Source: Spirochaetales bacterium
GTDB taxonomy: Bacteria; Spirochaetota; Spirochaetia; SZUA-6; RPPD01
Length of the DNA stretch: 64,000 bases
NCBI GenBank assembly: GCA_016929065.1
Contig: JAFGJO010000009.1
Coordinates: 42,730-106,729 of the forward strand
Reading direction: 5' to 3'
The notes beneath the pieces were generated by a model. It worked only from the letters and a program-made list of their open reading frames with translations, ran no database searches and was not told the origin of the DNA. Positions within the stretch are counted from its first letter, which is position 1. Every line of letters begins with the position of its first letter. Positions 35,407 to 45,864 of the stretch are shown here, one piece after another. The position numbers and the translations under genes are program-made.

Positions 35407-36900
35407 ATGAGTTACATAGATCCCGCAACGCTTCAACAGGAAGCAATCAAACTGTATTCAGAATTAAAGCAAAAAGAATCCGAATTAAAAAACAAAGAAC
35501 GGACGGCAATTCCCCAGCAGGAAATGCCTGCCCAGGATCCGAATAAACGAATTAAAAATATGAGCGAAGTGACATACGGGTATACTGCAGAACAGGCATA
35601 TGTTGAAGCCATGCGGTGTATTCAATGCAAAAATGCACCATGTGTGAATGGATGCCCTGTCGGAATAAATATTCCCGAATTTGTAAAATCAATCCAGAAA
35701 GGTGATTATCAGGAATCTGTGGATATCATCAAGCAGAACAGCCTTCTTCCTGCTATTTGCGGCCGGGTATGTCCCCAGGAGGTGCAGTGTCAGGAAACCT
35801 GTACAGTAGGAAAAGTGCTGAAGGACAAAAATCTTTCGGTTGCAATCGGCAGGCTTGAACGGTTCGTGGCTGATTGGGAGCAGGAGCATGGGAAACAGTC
35901 CGTCCCGAAAATAAAACCGGAAACCGGAAAAAAAGTCGCAATTGTCGGCAGCGGACCCGCCGGGATTACTGTCGCAGCTGATGTGCGCAGGGAAGGCCAC
36001 ACAGTGGTCATGTTTGAAGCATTCCATAAACCGGGGGGAGTTATTGTATATGGGATCCCCGAGTTTCGTATGCCAAAGCGAATTGTGGATATCGAAATGA
36101 AAACTTTGGAAAAAATGGGAGTAGAAATCCGCACAAACTTTCTTGTCGGCAGAACACGAAAACTTGAAGATCTGATCGAGAAAGACGGATTTGATGCAGT
36201 ATTTGTCGGAACCGGTGCCGGGCTTCCCCGGTTTATGAATATCGAAGGAGAAAATCTGGTTGGTGTGTTTTCGGCAAACGAATACCTCACCCGGGCGAAT
36301 CTCATGAAAGCATATGACCGGCAAAAGGCGGATACACCGATTTTCCAGGCAAAAAAAATAGCTGTTCTGGGCGGCGGAAACGTCGCAATGGATGCGGCGC
36401 GGATGGCCCGGAGGATCGGCGCTGAAAAGGTTTACATCGTCTACCGGAGGACAGAAGTGGAAATGCCCGCACGAATTGAAGAAGTGGCCCACGCCAAGGA
36501 GGAAGGCATTGAGTTTCATCTGCTGAAAAATGCAAAACGAATCCTCGGCGACGATAAAGGATGTGTGATCGGCATGGAATGTATCAGCTACGAACTTGGA
36601 GAACCGGATGATTCAGGCAGACGTCGACCTGTTATTATTGAAGGCAGTGAAACTGTTCTTGATGTTGATACGGTGATTGTGGCGATTGGAAATGATTCAA
36701 ATCCTCTCATTCGTCAGACCACCAAAGACCTGGTGACCAATAAATGGGGAAATATCATCGTCGACGAAAATTGTAAAACCTCTATCGACAGGATCTATGC
36801 AGGCGGAGATATCGTTCTTGGCGCGGCAACAGTGATTTTGGCGATGGGCCAGGGACGCACAGCAGCGAAGTCAATAAACAGTCTCCTGGCTTCCCGATAA
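35407..36900 (+). CDS. nfnB: NfnB subunit, glutamate-synthase-small-chain-like
   Basis: A 497-residue flavoprotein. The N-terminal part carries Cys for two [4Fe-4S] clusters (CIQCKNAPCVNGCP and CPQEVQCQETC). FAD binding is shown by IVGSGPAGITVAADVRREGH, and the NADPH domain by VLGGGNVAMDAARMARR; GGDIVLGAATVILAMGQGR closes the fold. Sequence family is that of GltD, but the partner gene nfnA just upstream and the absence of a GltB gene favour NfnB. It handles the NADP side of flavin-based bifurcation, so the organism likely runs ferredoxin-dependent anaerobic metabolism. Confidence 0.88.
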   Translation: MSYIDPATLQQEAIKLYSELKQKESELKNKERTAIPQQEMPAQDPNKRIKNMSEVTYGYTAEQAYVEAMRCIQCKNAPCVNGCPVGINIPEFVKSIQKGDYQESVDIIKQNSLLPAICGRVCPQEVQCQETCTVGKVLKDKNLSVAIGRLERFVADWEQEHGKQSVPKIKPETGKKVAIVGSGPAGITVAADVRREGHTVVMFEAFHKPGGVIVYGIPEFRMPKRIVDIEMKTLEKMGVEIRTNFLVGRTRKLEDLIEKDGFDAVFVGTGAGLPRFMNIEGENLVGVFSANEYLTRANLMKAYDRQKADTPIFQAKKIAVLGGGNVAMDAARMARRIGAEKVYIVYRRTEVEMPARIEEVAHAKEEGIEFHLLKNAKRILGDDKGCVIGMECISYELGEPDDSGRRRPVIIEGSETVLDVDTVIVAIGNDSNPLIRQTTKDLVTNKWGNIIVDENCKTSIDRIYAGGDIVLGAATVILAMGQGRTAAKSINSLLASR

Positions 36901-36977
36901 TATCGGCAATGTCTTGAAAGAGGTCCTTTTTCTCTGTAGAAGCAGATACGGATTTTTGTAGAAAGAAAATTATTCTC

Positions 36978-37006
36978 TTGCATGAAGCTTTCCACTCTTT
37001 TATAAT
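36978..37006 (+). promoter_or_regulatory. sigma-70-like promoter for the GGDEF-like membrane protein
   Basis: TTGCAT (36978-36983), 17-base spacer, TATAAT (37001-37006), 60 bases before the ATG at 37067. Confidence 0.6.
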
Positions 37007-37066
37007 TTTAGACACAGTCAAAAATGATTATGGTTGAAAATGGACTATTTCAGAAAGGGGATAATT

Positions 37067-38005
37067 ATGGCACAAGGCACAAAAAAAACAGAGGCACAGA
37101 TTGTTGTGTTTTCAACAAGACCGCCGCTTTATTACGGGCTCGGGATTTTTCTGGGGCTTTTTTTAAGCAGCCTGCTGATTTCAATTTTCTATTTTAGCGG
37201 TGTGGCAGTTTCAATTGAAATTGGAATTTTCCTCATTTCTGTATTTCTGCTCATGGTGATCGGATCCTGGCTTATCCGGATGGAATTCCGTTCCTATGTA
37301 AAAAGTGATTATGAGCGGAGGCCCCCATTCTTCTTTATATTTACAACATTGATTTTTATGGTCCTTTTGTATTATACACTTGTTATTCATGATCCATTCA
37401 AGGATACGGACTTTGGAATTCTTCCCTATGTGACAGCACCTGTATTTGCTGCAGTGTTTGGCTGGATTATCAAATCAATCATTTCTCCTCTTTTTATTTC
37501 GATCTTACGGGTGTTTGACCGGTTTCGGCAGCATAATGTGCTTTTATACAAAGACTTTCTGATTGAAATGAATCACCGTATCCATGATTTTAAACGGTAT
37601 AAAAATCATTTCTCCCTGATCACTCTTGGGGTCTGGGTGAATGACAAATTCAAGGACCGGTTAAATAAAATGCTTGAATATCCCCTGCTGTTCGAAATAG
37701 TCCGAAGAAATATCCGCCGGGGTGATGTTATCGGTATTTCCGGACGGGGTGATCATGTCCTGATCTTGTCCACACATAATGCACATGATAATGCCTCCAA
37801 ACATGCTGACAGGATTATCAATGTTCTTAATCATGATCCTGTGCTTCTACGCATGATTGATATTGCCCAGCCTGAATATTTATACGTGATTGAGGAAGGG
37901 CATGAGGAATCTGTATCTGCAGAAATCTTTGTAAAAAACTCGGAGCAGGATCTTCATGCAGCTTTTGTACAGCGGGATAAAAAGTGGCAAGAGGAAAACC
38001 GCTAA
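37067..38005 (+). CDS. membrane protein with degenerate GGDEF-like domain
   Basis: A 312-residue protein with four hydrophobic segments in the first 150 residues (two pairs separated by a charged loop around ERRPPFF), then a cytoplasmic domain. Its layout (FSLITLGVWVNDKFKDRL, then IVRRNIRRGDVIGISGRGDHVLIL) follows the GGDEF fold, but GRGDH replaces GGDEF and the metal-binding region is not conserved, so cyclase activity is unlikely. The start at 37067 has an AAAGGGG site. It may be a sensor or scaffold in cyclic-di-GMP signalling. Confidence 0.6.
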   Translation: MAQGTKKTEAQIVVFSTRPPLYYGLGIFLGLFLSSLLISIFYFSGVAVSIEIGIFLISVFLLMVIGSWLIRMEFRSYVKSDYERRPPFFFIFTTLIFMVLLYYTLVIHDPFKDTDFGILPYVTAPVFAAVFGWIIKSIISPLFISILRVFDRFRQHNVLLYKDFLIEMNHRIHDFKRYKNHFSLITLGVWVNDKFKDRLNKMLEYPLLFEIVRRNIRRGDVIGISGRGDHVLILSTHNAHDNASKHADRIINVLNHDPVLLRMIDIAQPEYLYVIEEGHEESVSAEIFVKNSEQDLHAAFVQRDKKWQEENR

Positions 38006-38155
38006 ACCAGTCTGCATGGTTTTAAAAAAAGATCCAAACCATCTCTTTCTGTATCCTTGTTGGGATGTACTTGTTTTCCGCATTATGCGATCGAGAATAT
38101 GTCTTGTGTTGACAATTATTCAGGTTTGCAACATGCTTCCCTGTAGAGGTATTTT

Positions 38156-39343
38156 ATGGCATTCAAGGGCAATGAATCATATATCCCTGTAAAAAAAAAC
38201 AGCAGCGGGCCAGGTTATTATTTTGATCCGGCATCGCTGCGCTTAAAAATACAACAGGCCAGACTGGGATTCTCATTTATCAAAAAATTCGCAAACAACT
38301 GGCTGAAAATAAAAATAGCAAAATCCTCTATTCTGGATCCGCTGTTTGGGTACTATCTTGTCACAAAACGGTGCAACTTTCGATGCCGGTACTGTTACGC
38401 AGAATCAAACGAAAGAATTGCCTCAACCTGTCCCGAGGATTTGAATGAACAGGATACACTTAAAATCCTGAAGATTATGCGCAAAGATGTGGATAATATC
38501 TATTTTTCGGGGGGGGAGCCGCTGCTTCGAAAGGATATTGTCGATATTGTAAAAGCATGCCGAACACTCAATTATCATATTGTGGGATTGACCACAAACG
38601 GAATCCTCCTGCCCAGAAAACATGAGATTGCGGAATACCTTGATTACCTTACAATCAGTCTCGACACCCTGGATGAAAAAAAGAATGACATGATGTGCGG
38701 TGTCAAGGATGGTACTTCAAAGAAAATTATTGAAATCATCAAAGAATTTGCTGCCATGCAGAAGGAAAAGAAATTTTCATTGCTTATTAATGCGGTCATT
38801 ACCGAGCATAATATTCCCGATATCTATGATCTGATGGATTTCTGTTTTCGATATAATATTGGATTGTCGGTTATCGGGCAGATGGAAAATTTGCGGCCGA
38901 TAGCATTTCTTCGCAATAACAAGGAATATTTTCAGCTGGTGGAAACAATCCTTGATTTGAATGCAAAAGGGTATCCGATTATCGGGATGCCTGATTTTAA
39001 CCGGACTATGCTGACCTTTCAGGATCATACATGCTATCCGACCCTGATTCCCACAGTCTATCCCAATGGTGACCTGTTGTATCCCTGTGAGGTTCTTAAT
39101 TCGCGGAGATATAATCTTCTGGAGACCGGCTCGATCTCCAGGGCACTGAAACTGGGACAAAAGGAATTCGGAAAAAAAATAAACTGTCCCGGTGAATGTT
39201 ATCTCCCTGCGTTTATTACTGCCTCCTGTTTTATGGAACAGCCAATGTCCGCCATCAAACAGGCAGTCAAGCTCCGTATGGGGAATTGCTACAATACGGA
39301 AATTGTTGAGAACAAAGCCTGGAAGACAAAAACAGGTGGTTGA
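38156..39343 (+). CDS. radical SAM/SPASM-type protein
   Basis: A 395-residue protein. The cluster motif CNFRCRYCYAE (CxxxCxxC) begins at about residue 74, the SAM-binding YFSGGEPLLRKDI follows, and the C-terminal part has Cys residues (HTCYP, YPCEVL, INCPGECYLP, ASC) suggesting an auxiliary cluster (SPASM type). The N-terminal 70 residues are unusual. Such enzymes modify peptides or small molecules; no peptide substrate gene is evident beside it. The ribosome site is AGAGG. Substrate unknown. Confidence 0.85.
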   Translation: MAFKGNESYIPVKKNSSGPGYYFDPASLRLKIQQARLGFSFIKKFANNWLKIKIAKSSILDPLFGYYLVTKRCNFRCRYCYAESNERIASTCPEDLNEQDTLKILKIMRKDVDNIYFSGGEPLLRKDIVDIVKACRTLNYHIVGLTTNGILLPRKHEIAEYLDYLTISLDTLDEKKNDMMCGVKDGTSKKIIEIIKEFAAMQKEKKFSLLINAVITEHNIPDIYDLMDFCFRYNIGLSVIGQMENLRPIAFLRNNKEYFQLVETILDLNAKGYPIIGMPDFNRTMLTFQDHTCYPTLIPTVYPNGDLLYPCEVLNSRRYNLLETGSISRALKLGQKEFGKKINCPGECYLPAFITASCFMEQPMSAIKQAVKLRMGNCYNTEIVENKAWKTKTGG

Positions 39344-39361
39344 GAAACAGGGAGCACTTCC

Positions 39362-39799
39362 ATGAAACAGCGATCGGTACTGTTTAAAATATGCGGAATT
39401 ATAAATATAACCCTCGGAATCAGCATGATTTTGTTTGCCTTCTGTGGGAATGCATTATCCAATGAATTTTCAATGATTGAAATATTTTCTGAGGCATTTG
39501 TGGCTTTCATAGCGTTGCCAGGAGTCATCATTGCTGCAGGGGTGTGTATCGTGCTGGACATGGAGATCGGCCGGATATTTTCATTATTTATTTCAATAAT
39601 TTCAGCGATCTATCTGTTTGCAGTACTCTTTTCCAGAAATCCTCCGGTATTTTTATCAAATCCCGATAATGAGGTGATGATTGCGGTGTTTCAGTATTTT
39701 TTGCCCATTACCGGTGTACTGTATTTTGCCTTTCAGGGGATCGTCAGCTATTTTTTCCAAAAATCAGACCAAGTTCTGATGCATCCTGACAATGAATAA
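39362..39799 (+). CDS. small membrane protein of unknown function
   Basis: A 145-residue protein with four predicted membrane helices (about 8-30, 38-60, 68-92 and 108-130) and short loops. No family recognised. It starts 18 bases after the radical SAM gene with a GGGAG site and is probably in the same transcript. It converges with the chemoreceptor gene, 21 bases away. Confidence 0.6.
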   Translation: MKQRSVLFKICGIINITLGISMILFAFCGNALSNEFSMIEIFSEAFVAFIALPGVIIAAGVCIVLDMEIGRIFSLFISIISAIYLFAVLFSRNPPVFLSNPDNEVMIAVFQYFLPITGVLYFAFQGIVSYFFQKSDQVLMHPDNE

Positions 39800-39820
39800 C
39801 CCGTACTGGTGCAGCCGCGT

Positions 39821-42088
39821 TTATTGCTGCCGGTCAGTGCTTTTCAGGATGTCATGCAGTATGTTGATATTCCCGGTATTGTCAATCAAAACTTCTTTGA
39901 GCGTATCAATATTACGTGCAAGTGAATTCCTGAGCTCCGATTGACGTTCCAGCAGGTGTTCAATGTCTTCAAAGGTATCTTTTAGTCCGGAGAGGGTTGT
40001 ATTGACCTTTTCATTTTCATCTTTTTCATTTTCAAAAATACCTTTCACTGTGATCATTTCTTCTTCAAGCCTGTTCACCGCATTCGCCGTTTCAATGTAG
40101 TCATTTTTCTGCAATGAGACCAGATCGGCAATTGAACTGATCTGGTTCGATGATTCCTTTGTCTCTTTAATGATATTGAATAATCCTTTGTAGACTTCTT
40201 CGGCCTGGTTTTTGGTTTGGAAAAGAATATTCTGCATGTCCTTCATTTTTTTAAAGCTGGAGGACAGATATTCCCTGGACTGTTCAGCGAGCTTGCCAAT
40301 CTCGTCAGCAACAACGGCAAAACCTTTTCCTGCATCCCCTGCCTGTGCTGATTCGATTGCAGCATTAATCGACAAAATTCGCGATTGTTCGGTGATTTCT
40401 TCGGTCGAAGTGAGAACATCATTAATATACTGGGAGTAGGTTGTCAGTTCTGTTAACGATTCTTTTGACTCCTCGATGACCTGTGAGCTTGAGTCGGCAA
40501 TTTTGGATAATGTGATTGCCCGGTCTTTTGATGTATAGGTCGTGGATACGATTTTGTCATTTTGTTCATTTATCGATTTGATCGACTCATTAAATTTATT
40601 GATGAGTTCTGTCTGCTTCTGGATGGCGACCGGGATTTGTTTTCCCGATGTTTCCAGCCTTGAGGAGGCGTTGGTCAAAACATTTTCAATTTCGCCCAGA
40701 CGTGAATTGATTTTGGAGTGAACCTGTTCATTTTCCTGTTCATACGTTCTGATAATATCAACCGATGAATTGACCACATTCCCCAGAATCTGGCTGGAAT
40801 GATTGATGTTGTCGGATATGTCATTGATTTTCTGCAGAATTGTCTGCAGTGAGGTATTGCGTTCTTTTAATTCAACTGAGTGATTTTCGGCCTGTAATTG
40901 AACCAATCGTTGCTCGAGCGCCATCACAAAGAATATGGTGATCACAAGGATGATAAAACTGTACGGGACGAGCCAGAAGAAGGGTTTCATGGCGCTATTG
41001 TTGTACACACTGTCATGTACTGCGCCGATGAATATGGTAAAATAGGCGCCTATGACGAGGAACCCGCCGATCGATTTGCTCCTGAACACAGAGATGCACA
41101 AGAGAACAAATCCAACCAGCAGCGTTGGAAGCAGGGGAATCATCAGAACAATTTTAAACCACGCCTGAATCTCGGTTTTTCCGGGTAAAACAACCATGAC
41201 TCCGCTAGCAATAATACCGGCACCGGTGAGCACGAGCTTGAGAACCGTGAGTTTTCGTTTAAATGTTCCGAATTCCGTGATGAACAGAACCAGTGATAAA
41301 GCAGCGAGGGGAAGGGTGGTCCGTGAAATCCGTTCCATCAGAACTTCGTCCGCACTCTGGTATGTGTAGGCCAGGTTCATATATCCCAGGGAAAAGAAAA
41401 TACACAACAGTGAAAAATAAAGATATTTTTTTTCTTTACCCTTGCTGAATAAAAACAGCATGATAAAATATATTGACAATACTGCTGCAATAATGCCCGA
41501 AGACCCAACCGCGTGGACATTCAAAAGGTCTTTTATAAACACAAGTTCTTCACAGACACTAAAAGAGGCGATTGAAGCCACTCCGAACGCGTTTGTTTCA
41601 TTATCGTATCGTGTAAAAAATTGAAATGCAATTTCATTCCGTTCATTCCCGAAAAAAAGCAGCTCGGGCGGAAGCTGAATGGAACTGGCATTATAAATAA
41701 TGGAATTGTACCCGTCTTTGTGTCTGCCGATTTGAGAGATCATCACCCCGTTCAGGTAGATTTCACAAGGATAATCTATCGGGTCAAGATACAATGCCAG
41801 ACTTCTTGCAGAAAGTTCTTTGGAGACAAAAAAGGAACTTCGGAGCGTGTATAATCGTTCAGGGGAAAGAGTTCGGTGAGGCAGCTGTTTCCCGTCATAC
41901 AATGAGAAATCAAGCTGGTTCCTGGGGAGCAATACATACTTTTTTGCGTCAGCGGTCATGGGTGTTTCAAGGAGATAGATCTCGGATAATAGTGTTGGAA
42001 TATCCGGATTGATGACGGTAGTTTCTGCTTCGCAAATCATTATCCCGGACAGTAAAAAGAGAAGGATAAGAGGAGAATATTTCGCCAT
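39821..42088 (-). CDS. 7TMR-DISM methyl-accepting chemotaxis protein
   Basis: A 755-residue receptor. Signal peptide, an extracellular beta-rich domain (about 30-175) of the kind linked to 7TMR-DISM ([13 protein letters not shown]), seven membrane helices (about 180-390), then a long coiled coil with the MCP hairpin tip ([20 protein letters not shown], then [11 protein letters not shown]). No HAMP domain is seen between the membrane and signalling parts. It would pass an extracellular ligand signal to CheA. The ATG at 42088 has a GAGGTGAG site; an upstream in-frame ATG (42106) is less likely. Confidence 0.88.
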   Translation of the reverse strand: MAKYSPLILLFLLSGIMICEAETTVINPDIPTLLSEIYLLETPMTADAKKYVLLPRNQLDFSLYDGKQLPHRTLSPERLYTLRSSFFVSKELSARSLALYLDPIDYPCEIYLNGVMISQIGRHKDGYNSIIYNASSIQLPPELLFFGNERNEIAFQFFTRYDNETNAFGVASIASFSVCEELVFIKDLLNVHAVGSSGIIAAVLSIYFIMLFLFSKGKEKKYLYFSLLCIFFSLGYMNLAYTYQSADEVLMERISRTTLPLAALSLVLFITEFGTFKRKLTVLKLVLTGAGIIASGVMVVLPGKTEIQAWFKIVLMIPLLPTLLVGFVLLCISVFRSKSIGGFLVIGAYFTIFIGAVHDSVYNNSAMKPFFWLVPYSFIILVITIFFVMALEQRLVQLQAENHSVELKERNTSLQTILQKINDISDNINHSSQILGNVVNSSVDIIRTYEQENEQVHSKINSRLGEIENVLTNASSRLETSGKQIPVAIQKQTELINKFNESIKSINEQNDKIVSTTYTSKDRAITLSKIADSSSQVIEESKESLTELTTYSQYINDVLTSTEEITEQSRILSINAAIESAQAGDAGKGFAVVADEIGKLAEQSREYLSSSFKKMKDMQNILFQTKNQAEEVYKGLFNIIKETKESSNQISSIADLVSLQKNDYIETANAVNRLEEEMITVKGIFENEKDENEKVNTTLSGLKDTFEDIEHLLERQSELRNSLARNIDTLKEVLIDNTGNINILHDILKSTDRQQ

Positions 42089-42259
42089 GCTCACCTCGCT
42101 GTACAAAATATCAGAAATTAAAGTAACTGCGAATCGGAAAAATTCAATGAAAGTAAATCCGCAGGCTGCTCTAACAGGTTAATGCCACACAAGTCCGGTG
42201 TCAATGATATTTTTAATGGTGATGAAATGGGTACGGTGCGGGAACTTTTTTCAAATTAT

Positions 42260-45200
42260 TCAGAACTGAATTCCGGTATTATCGCCGGTAACCTGATTTT
42301 TTATTTCCGGTATCGGCAGCCATTTGACGCTGAACGAAAACGCGGGTATCCATTCATATTGGCTCGTTCCGTCAGTGAGAAGCTGCAGTTTGAATTCGCC
42401 GCTATAGCTGAGTTTGAAAGTCCAATCTTCCAAATAATGGATGTAATCAAGAGCGATCGATTTCAGCTTGAAGAAGGAATCATAACGATCCTCTTCATTG
42501 AAAAAATTAATGGATTTAAGAAAATCCGATAATGGATCAATTGTGGTTATTCCCGGAGAAACACTGTATCCAAATGGGGGAGGCTGGGAGGCATCATCAT
42601 TTACTGCATCGACAAATGCAGGAATATACCGGTAAATATTGTTGTTATACATGTTCAGGCTAAACACAAGTTCATGAAACTCGTGTATTTTAAATCCAAA
42701 CTGGAATTGAATAGTCAAATTACTGGCTATATATTTCTGGAAATTAATATTCAGGGATGAATTTATATTTGTATAGAAAATAATTCTGTCCTTCCAGAAA
42801 TATATATTGTCGGATTTTACATTATAGACAGCAGAGAGAAGGTAGGGAACAAACTCCTCAATTCCCCCTGTTTTGTTTCCAATTGAGTTCACGGGAAACA
42901 TTTTTTGGGCCAAAAAAGAAAGTTTCAAATCCCAGAGGGTGAGTACTGAATTGCTTTTTGAGAACATGGATTCAATAAAATCATAATCCAGTTCCTGTTG
43001 AAATAAATATATAAGCTGTTCATTGTGTTTGTATTGTAGCAGAAACAAATCATTGACCAAATCAAGATGCTCCTGATTTTCAATGTCATATCGGTATACA
43101 CTTGTGAAAGAAAAAATATTTTCATAAGTGGCTTTTTCTGTGATATTCGCCGGTTCAAACCGCCATGTTGTATCGGTCTGCTCTTTATACTCAAGTGTTG
43201 CAATTGTCTGAAAAATCCAGAGATAAAAACTGAGTTCATGGAAAAACCGTCCCAGGGCGGGCGGTATGGTATAGATGGTTTTTAATGAATTAATTTTGTC
43301 TTCCGGTTTGTAGATCAGGTTCATATTCACCTGCTGGAGGGAAACAGTGTCTCTTTCCCATTGAAACAAGCGGGAAGCAAATGAGGTACCTGCAGTATCA
43401 TAATACAGATCAAAGTAATTCCATTTCACATTATAGGATATCGAGGAGGTGTTGAAATCGGGCCAGGGAAGAAACGGTCTGTACGTGGCAAGAACATTTT
43501 TTGAAAAGGTCAGGCCGGTATACTGGTAGTCCTGTAGTGTCGGATCAAACCCAATGGACGGGAGATAGGTGGTTTTGTATTTGTCGAGAAAGGTGAATCC
43601 GCCCGCGATGTCCCACATGGAATTGAGGAGGCTCAATTTATAGGTGAGACTGGTGTTGCCGTTCACATCTGTATTCGAGGATTTTGTTTTAAAATTGATA
43701 TCATCAACCGTGGTCCATAATTCCTGATCAAAAACATGTTCCATTTTAAAGTTGTGGGCAAGCGAATAGGACAGGGAAAAGGTGAAATATTTCATGGTCC
43801 GGGTAATGATGCTGTTTTGCCGGGTATCCGGTTTCAGAATGTCGGCGGTTTCTGTATCCGGGGATTCTGCAGTGGGTAATTCTTCATCTTTTTGCTGCGG
43901 TGACTCCAGTCCGGTACCGGGATCATTTTGAGTTTTCTTTGCTGCAGAAACTTTTACTTCATTGCTGTTGGAATAATTGAGTATGGAGCCGCCGGACAGA
44001 AATGACACATTGGGAAAAATGATACGCTGCGGGTAATAAAAGGTGCGGGCGGGATCAGCTGCAACAACCGGATCAGCCAGATTGGCAACATCTTTTTTTC
44101 CCCAGTCAAATGCAAGCGAGAATGTGCTGATTTCAAAGGGCCGGAACAGGGCTGAATTCACCAATCCGGCAAAATTAATCCTGGAGTTCAGTGACCAGTT
44201 CAGATTGTTCTGTGTGGTTGAGACCGTTGTGGTCGAGGACGGAAGTGTCGGCAGTTCAAAACCGGCAATTTTGCCCCAATCCTGTGTTTCATCCCGTGAA
44301 TAAAAATCTGTGGTGAAATAGGGATCTGAAAATAAATTGAATTGGCCGGATATTTTTTCAACAATTCCCCAATTCCAGTCAAAACTTGTTTCCAGTCCGT
44401 AACGGAAAAAAGTGGGAATTCCGAAAAGATAACTCGAATTCCAGTATTCATCCCCGGAATAATACGGTGTATACCCGGACGTTCCGTAAAAAATGGATCT
44501 GCTTATTCCCAAACCGCCTTTTACCGAAATCGCAGGAGACATGTCAAAGGAAAGTCCCGTGAAAAACCCGAGGCGGGAGTAAATATCAGCATAGATTTTG
44601 AAGTGTTTGATCGCTGCTGCGGTATCCGGGCTGTCTGGCGCTGTTTCTACTGCCGGGGAAGTTTTTGCCGGGCGGAGATATAATCCATCCAGAACATATT
44701 TCTGCTGTGTTTGCGCGGAAGACTCGACCGGTAAAAATGAGAGCGGATTTTCATCTTTTGTTTTATTGCCGATCAGATATATTGTGTTTTGTAAAAAGGC
44801 GCCTTCGCGGAGTTTGAAACCGACAACAGGATTGAAAAATATTTCATCGGCGGAATAGTAATAGAACGGGAAGTAGAGTGTCGGAATGTGCCCGACGAAC
44901 AGTACTGCATCCTGAATTGCCCACTCACCGGGCCCGAACACCCATATTTTGCTTGCCGTAATCCGGTAATTCGGGTTTTCGATGTTCTTGCTCGAGGTGA
45001 TAACGCCGTTTTCTATGATAATCGTATCATCCTTCATTCGGGAGATTGCCGTCCCGCTGTAAACAAAAAGAAGGGAGGTGTTTTCAACTTCTTTTTTACG
45101 TTCCCCCTGAGCCAGATACAGGATCCCTTCCCAGTTGCTGACATCAAAAATAAAAGATTCGCCCCGAAATACTTCGCTTGATTCTCCCTGTTTTCGGGTA

Positions 45201-45694
45201 TAGTGGATATTTCCGCTGGCGGAAATTATGCTTTTGCTCTGGTTATAAAGAATTTGCTCGGCATTAATCGTATGCTCAGTATTGGTTTTTTTATCGGTCA
45301 ATACAACGGAAACCCCGCCGCGGATATGAATATAATTCTCGTCAATTTCGTCAATGGAAAAATACTCGGAGTTCTGGGCTGACTGGATTTCAATCCGCTG
45401 GTCTTCCTGTTTTGGTTTCTGGCTTGTCTGGACACTGTAGAATGTCCGCAGACGCTGCTGGAGCGTCTGCTTGTCGCCGGTTGTTTCAAGCTTTAAAGAA
45501 GAGCACCAGGAAACAAGCTCGTAATAACTGGCTGTTTCGATATCCTTGTCCAGCGTGTCCTGAACCATGGTTTTGAAATCACGTTCTTTCTTTGGTTCTT
45601 CTGCGGCTGGAACGGGTATCGGCTTTTGCTGTGCAGCCAGCCATGAAGAGGAAAAAACAACACTCAGGAGAAAAATTATTAGAAATCGCTTCAT
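42260..45694 (-). CDS. lptD: LptD/OstA-like outer-membrane assembly protein
   Basis: A 1144-residue protein with a signal peptide (about 1-21). Residues 55-87 resemble a SAP motif. Residues 105-290 form an OstA/LptA-like beta-taco (NYIHIRGGVSVVL, INAEQILYNQSKSIISASGNI), leading to the LptD signature HIPTLYFPFYYYS. The rest, about 820 residues, is a very large beta barrel with alternating aromatic strands, ending in aromatic-rich strands. Length exceeds the usual 750-1000. It probably inserts lipopolysaccharide or other lipid into the outer membrane. No LptE or LptA gene lies nearby. Confidence 0.75.
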   Translation of the reverse strand: MKRFLIIFLLSVVFSSSWLAAQQKPIPVPAAEEPKKERDFKTMVQDTLDKDIETASYYELVSWCSSLKLETTGDKQTLQQRLRTFYSVQTSQKPKQEDQRIEIQSAQNSEYFSIDEIDENYIHIRGGVSVVLTDKKTNTEHTINAEQILYNQSKSIISASGNIHYTRKQGESSEVFRGESFIFDVSNWEGILYLAQGERKKEVENTSLLFVYSGTAISRMKDDTIIIENGVITSSKNIENPNYRITASKIWVFGPGEWAIQDAVLFVGHIPTLYFPFYYYSADEIFFNPVVGFKLREGAFLQNTIYLIGNKTKDENPLSFLPVESSAQTQQKYVLDGLYLRPAKTSPAVETAPDSPDTAAAIKHFKIYADIYSRLGFFTGLSFDMSPAISVKGGLGISRSIFYGTSGYTPYYSGDEYWNSSYLFGIPTFFRYGLETSFDWNWGIVEKISGQFNLFSDPYFTTDFYSRDETQDWGKIAGFELPTLPSSTTTVSTTQNNLNWSLNSRINFAGLVNSALFRPFEISTFSLAFDWGKKDVANLADPVVAADPARTFYYPQRIIFPNVSFLSGGSILNYSNSNEVKVSAAKKTQNDPGTGLESPQQKDEELPTAESPDTETADILKPDTRQNSIITRTMKYFTFSLSYSLAHNFKMEHVFDQELWTTVDDINFKTKSSNTDVNGNTSLTYKLSLLNSMWDIAGGFTFLDKYKTTYLPSIGFDPTLQDYQYTGLTFSKNVLATYRPFLPWPDFNTSSISYNVKWNYFDLYYDTAGTSFASRLFQWERDTVSLQQVNMNLIYKPEDKINSLKTIYTIPPALGRFFHELSFYLWIFQTIATLEYKEQTDTTWRFEPANITEKATYENIFSFTSVYRYDIENQEHLDLVNDLFLLQYKHNEQLIYLFQQELDYDFIESMFSKSNSVLTLWDLKLSFLAQKMFPVNSIGNKTGGIEEFVPYLLSAVYNVKSDNIYFWKDRIIFYTNINSSLNINFQKYIASNLTIQFQFGFKIHEFHELVFSLNMYNNNIYRYIPAFVDAVNDDASQPPPFGYSVSPGITTIDPLSDFLKSINFFNEEDRYDSFFKLKSIALDYIHYLEDWTFKLSYSGEFKLQLLTDGTSQYEWIPAFSFSVKWLPIPEIKNQVTGDNTGIQF

Positions 45695-45724
45695 TTTAAA
45701 TCCAGAAATATAACCTTGTTTACT

Positions 45725-45751
45725 TGTATAAGGGTATCCAAGTTATGTCAA
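45725..45751 (-). promoter_or_regulatory. possible promoter for lptD
   Basis: On the minus strand: TTGACA (45751-45746) and TATACA (45730-45725). The -35 box is perfect, but the spacer is only 15 bases, so this is tentative. Confidence 0.35.
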
Positions 45752-45810
45752 TCGTACAATAAAGACAGTTTCCATAACCTTCCCGTTGATATGTCATAAT
45801 CGTTGAATTA

Positions 45811-45848
45811 AAAAAAAACGCCCTGATTCATTTGGGAATCAGGGCGTT
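45811..45848 (-). terminator. intrinsic terminator after the DOMON gene
   Basis: Twelve-base-pair stem ACGCCCTGATTC / GAATCAGGGCGT with a short loop, followed on the minus strand by about nine T residues. It ends the pectate lyase-DOMON operon. Confidence 0.9.
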
Positions 45849-45864
45849 GAAATGCAGAATATCA

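Noticed and set aside
38110..38138. Possible promoter TTGACA with CATGCT before the radical SAM gene
   Set aside because: The -35 box is perfect but the -10 match is poor; not strong enough to list.
42182..42532. 116-residue plus-strand ORF at the 3' end of lptD
   Set aside because: Lies opposite the LptD barrel strands, with no ribosome site or family similarity.
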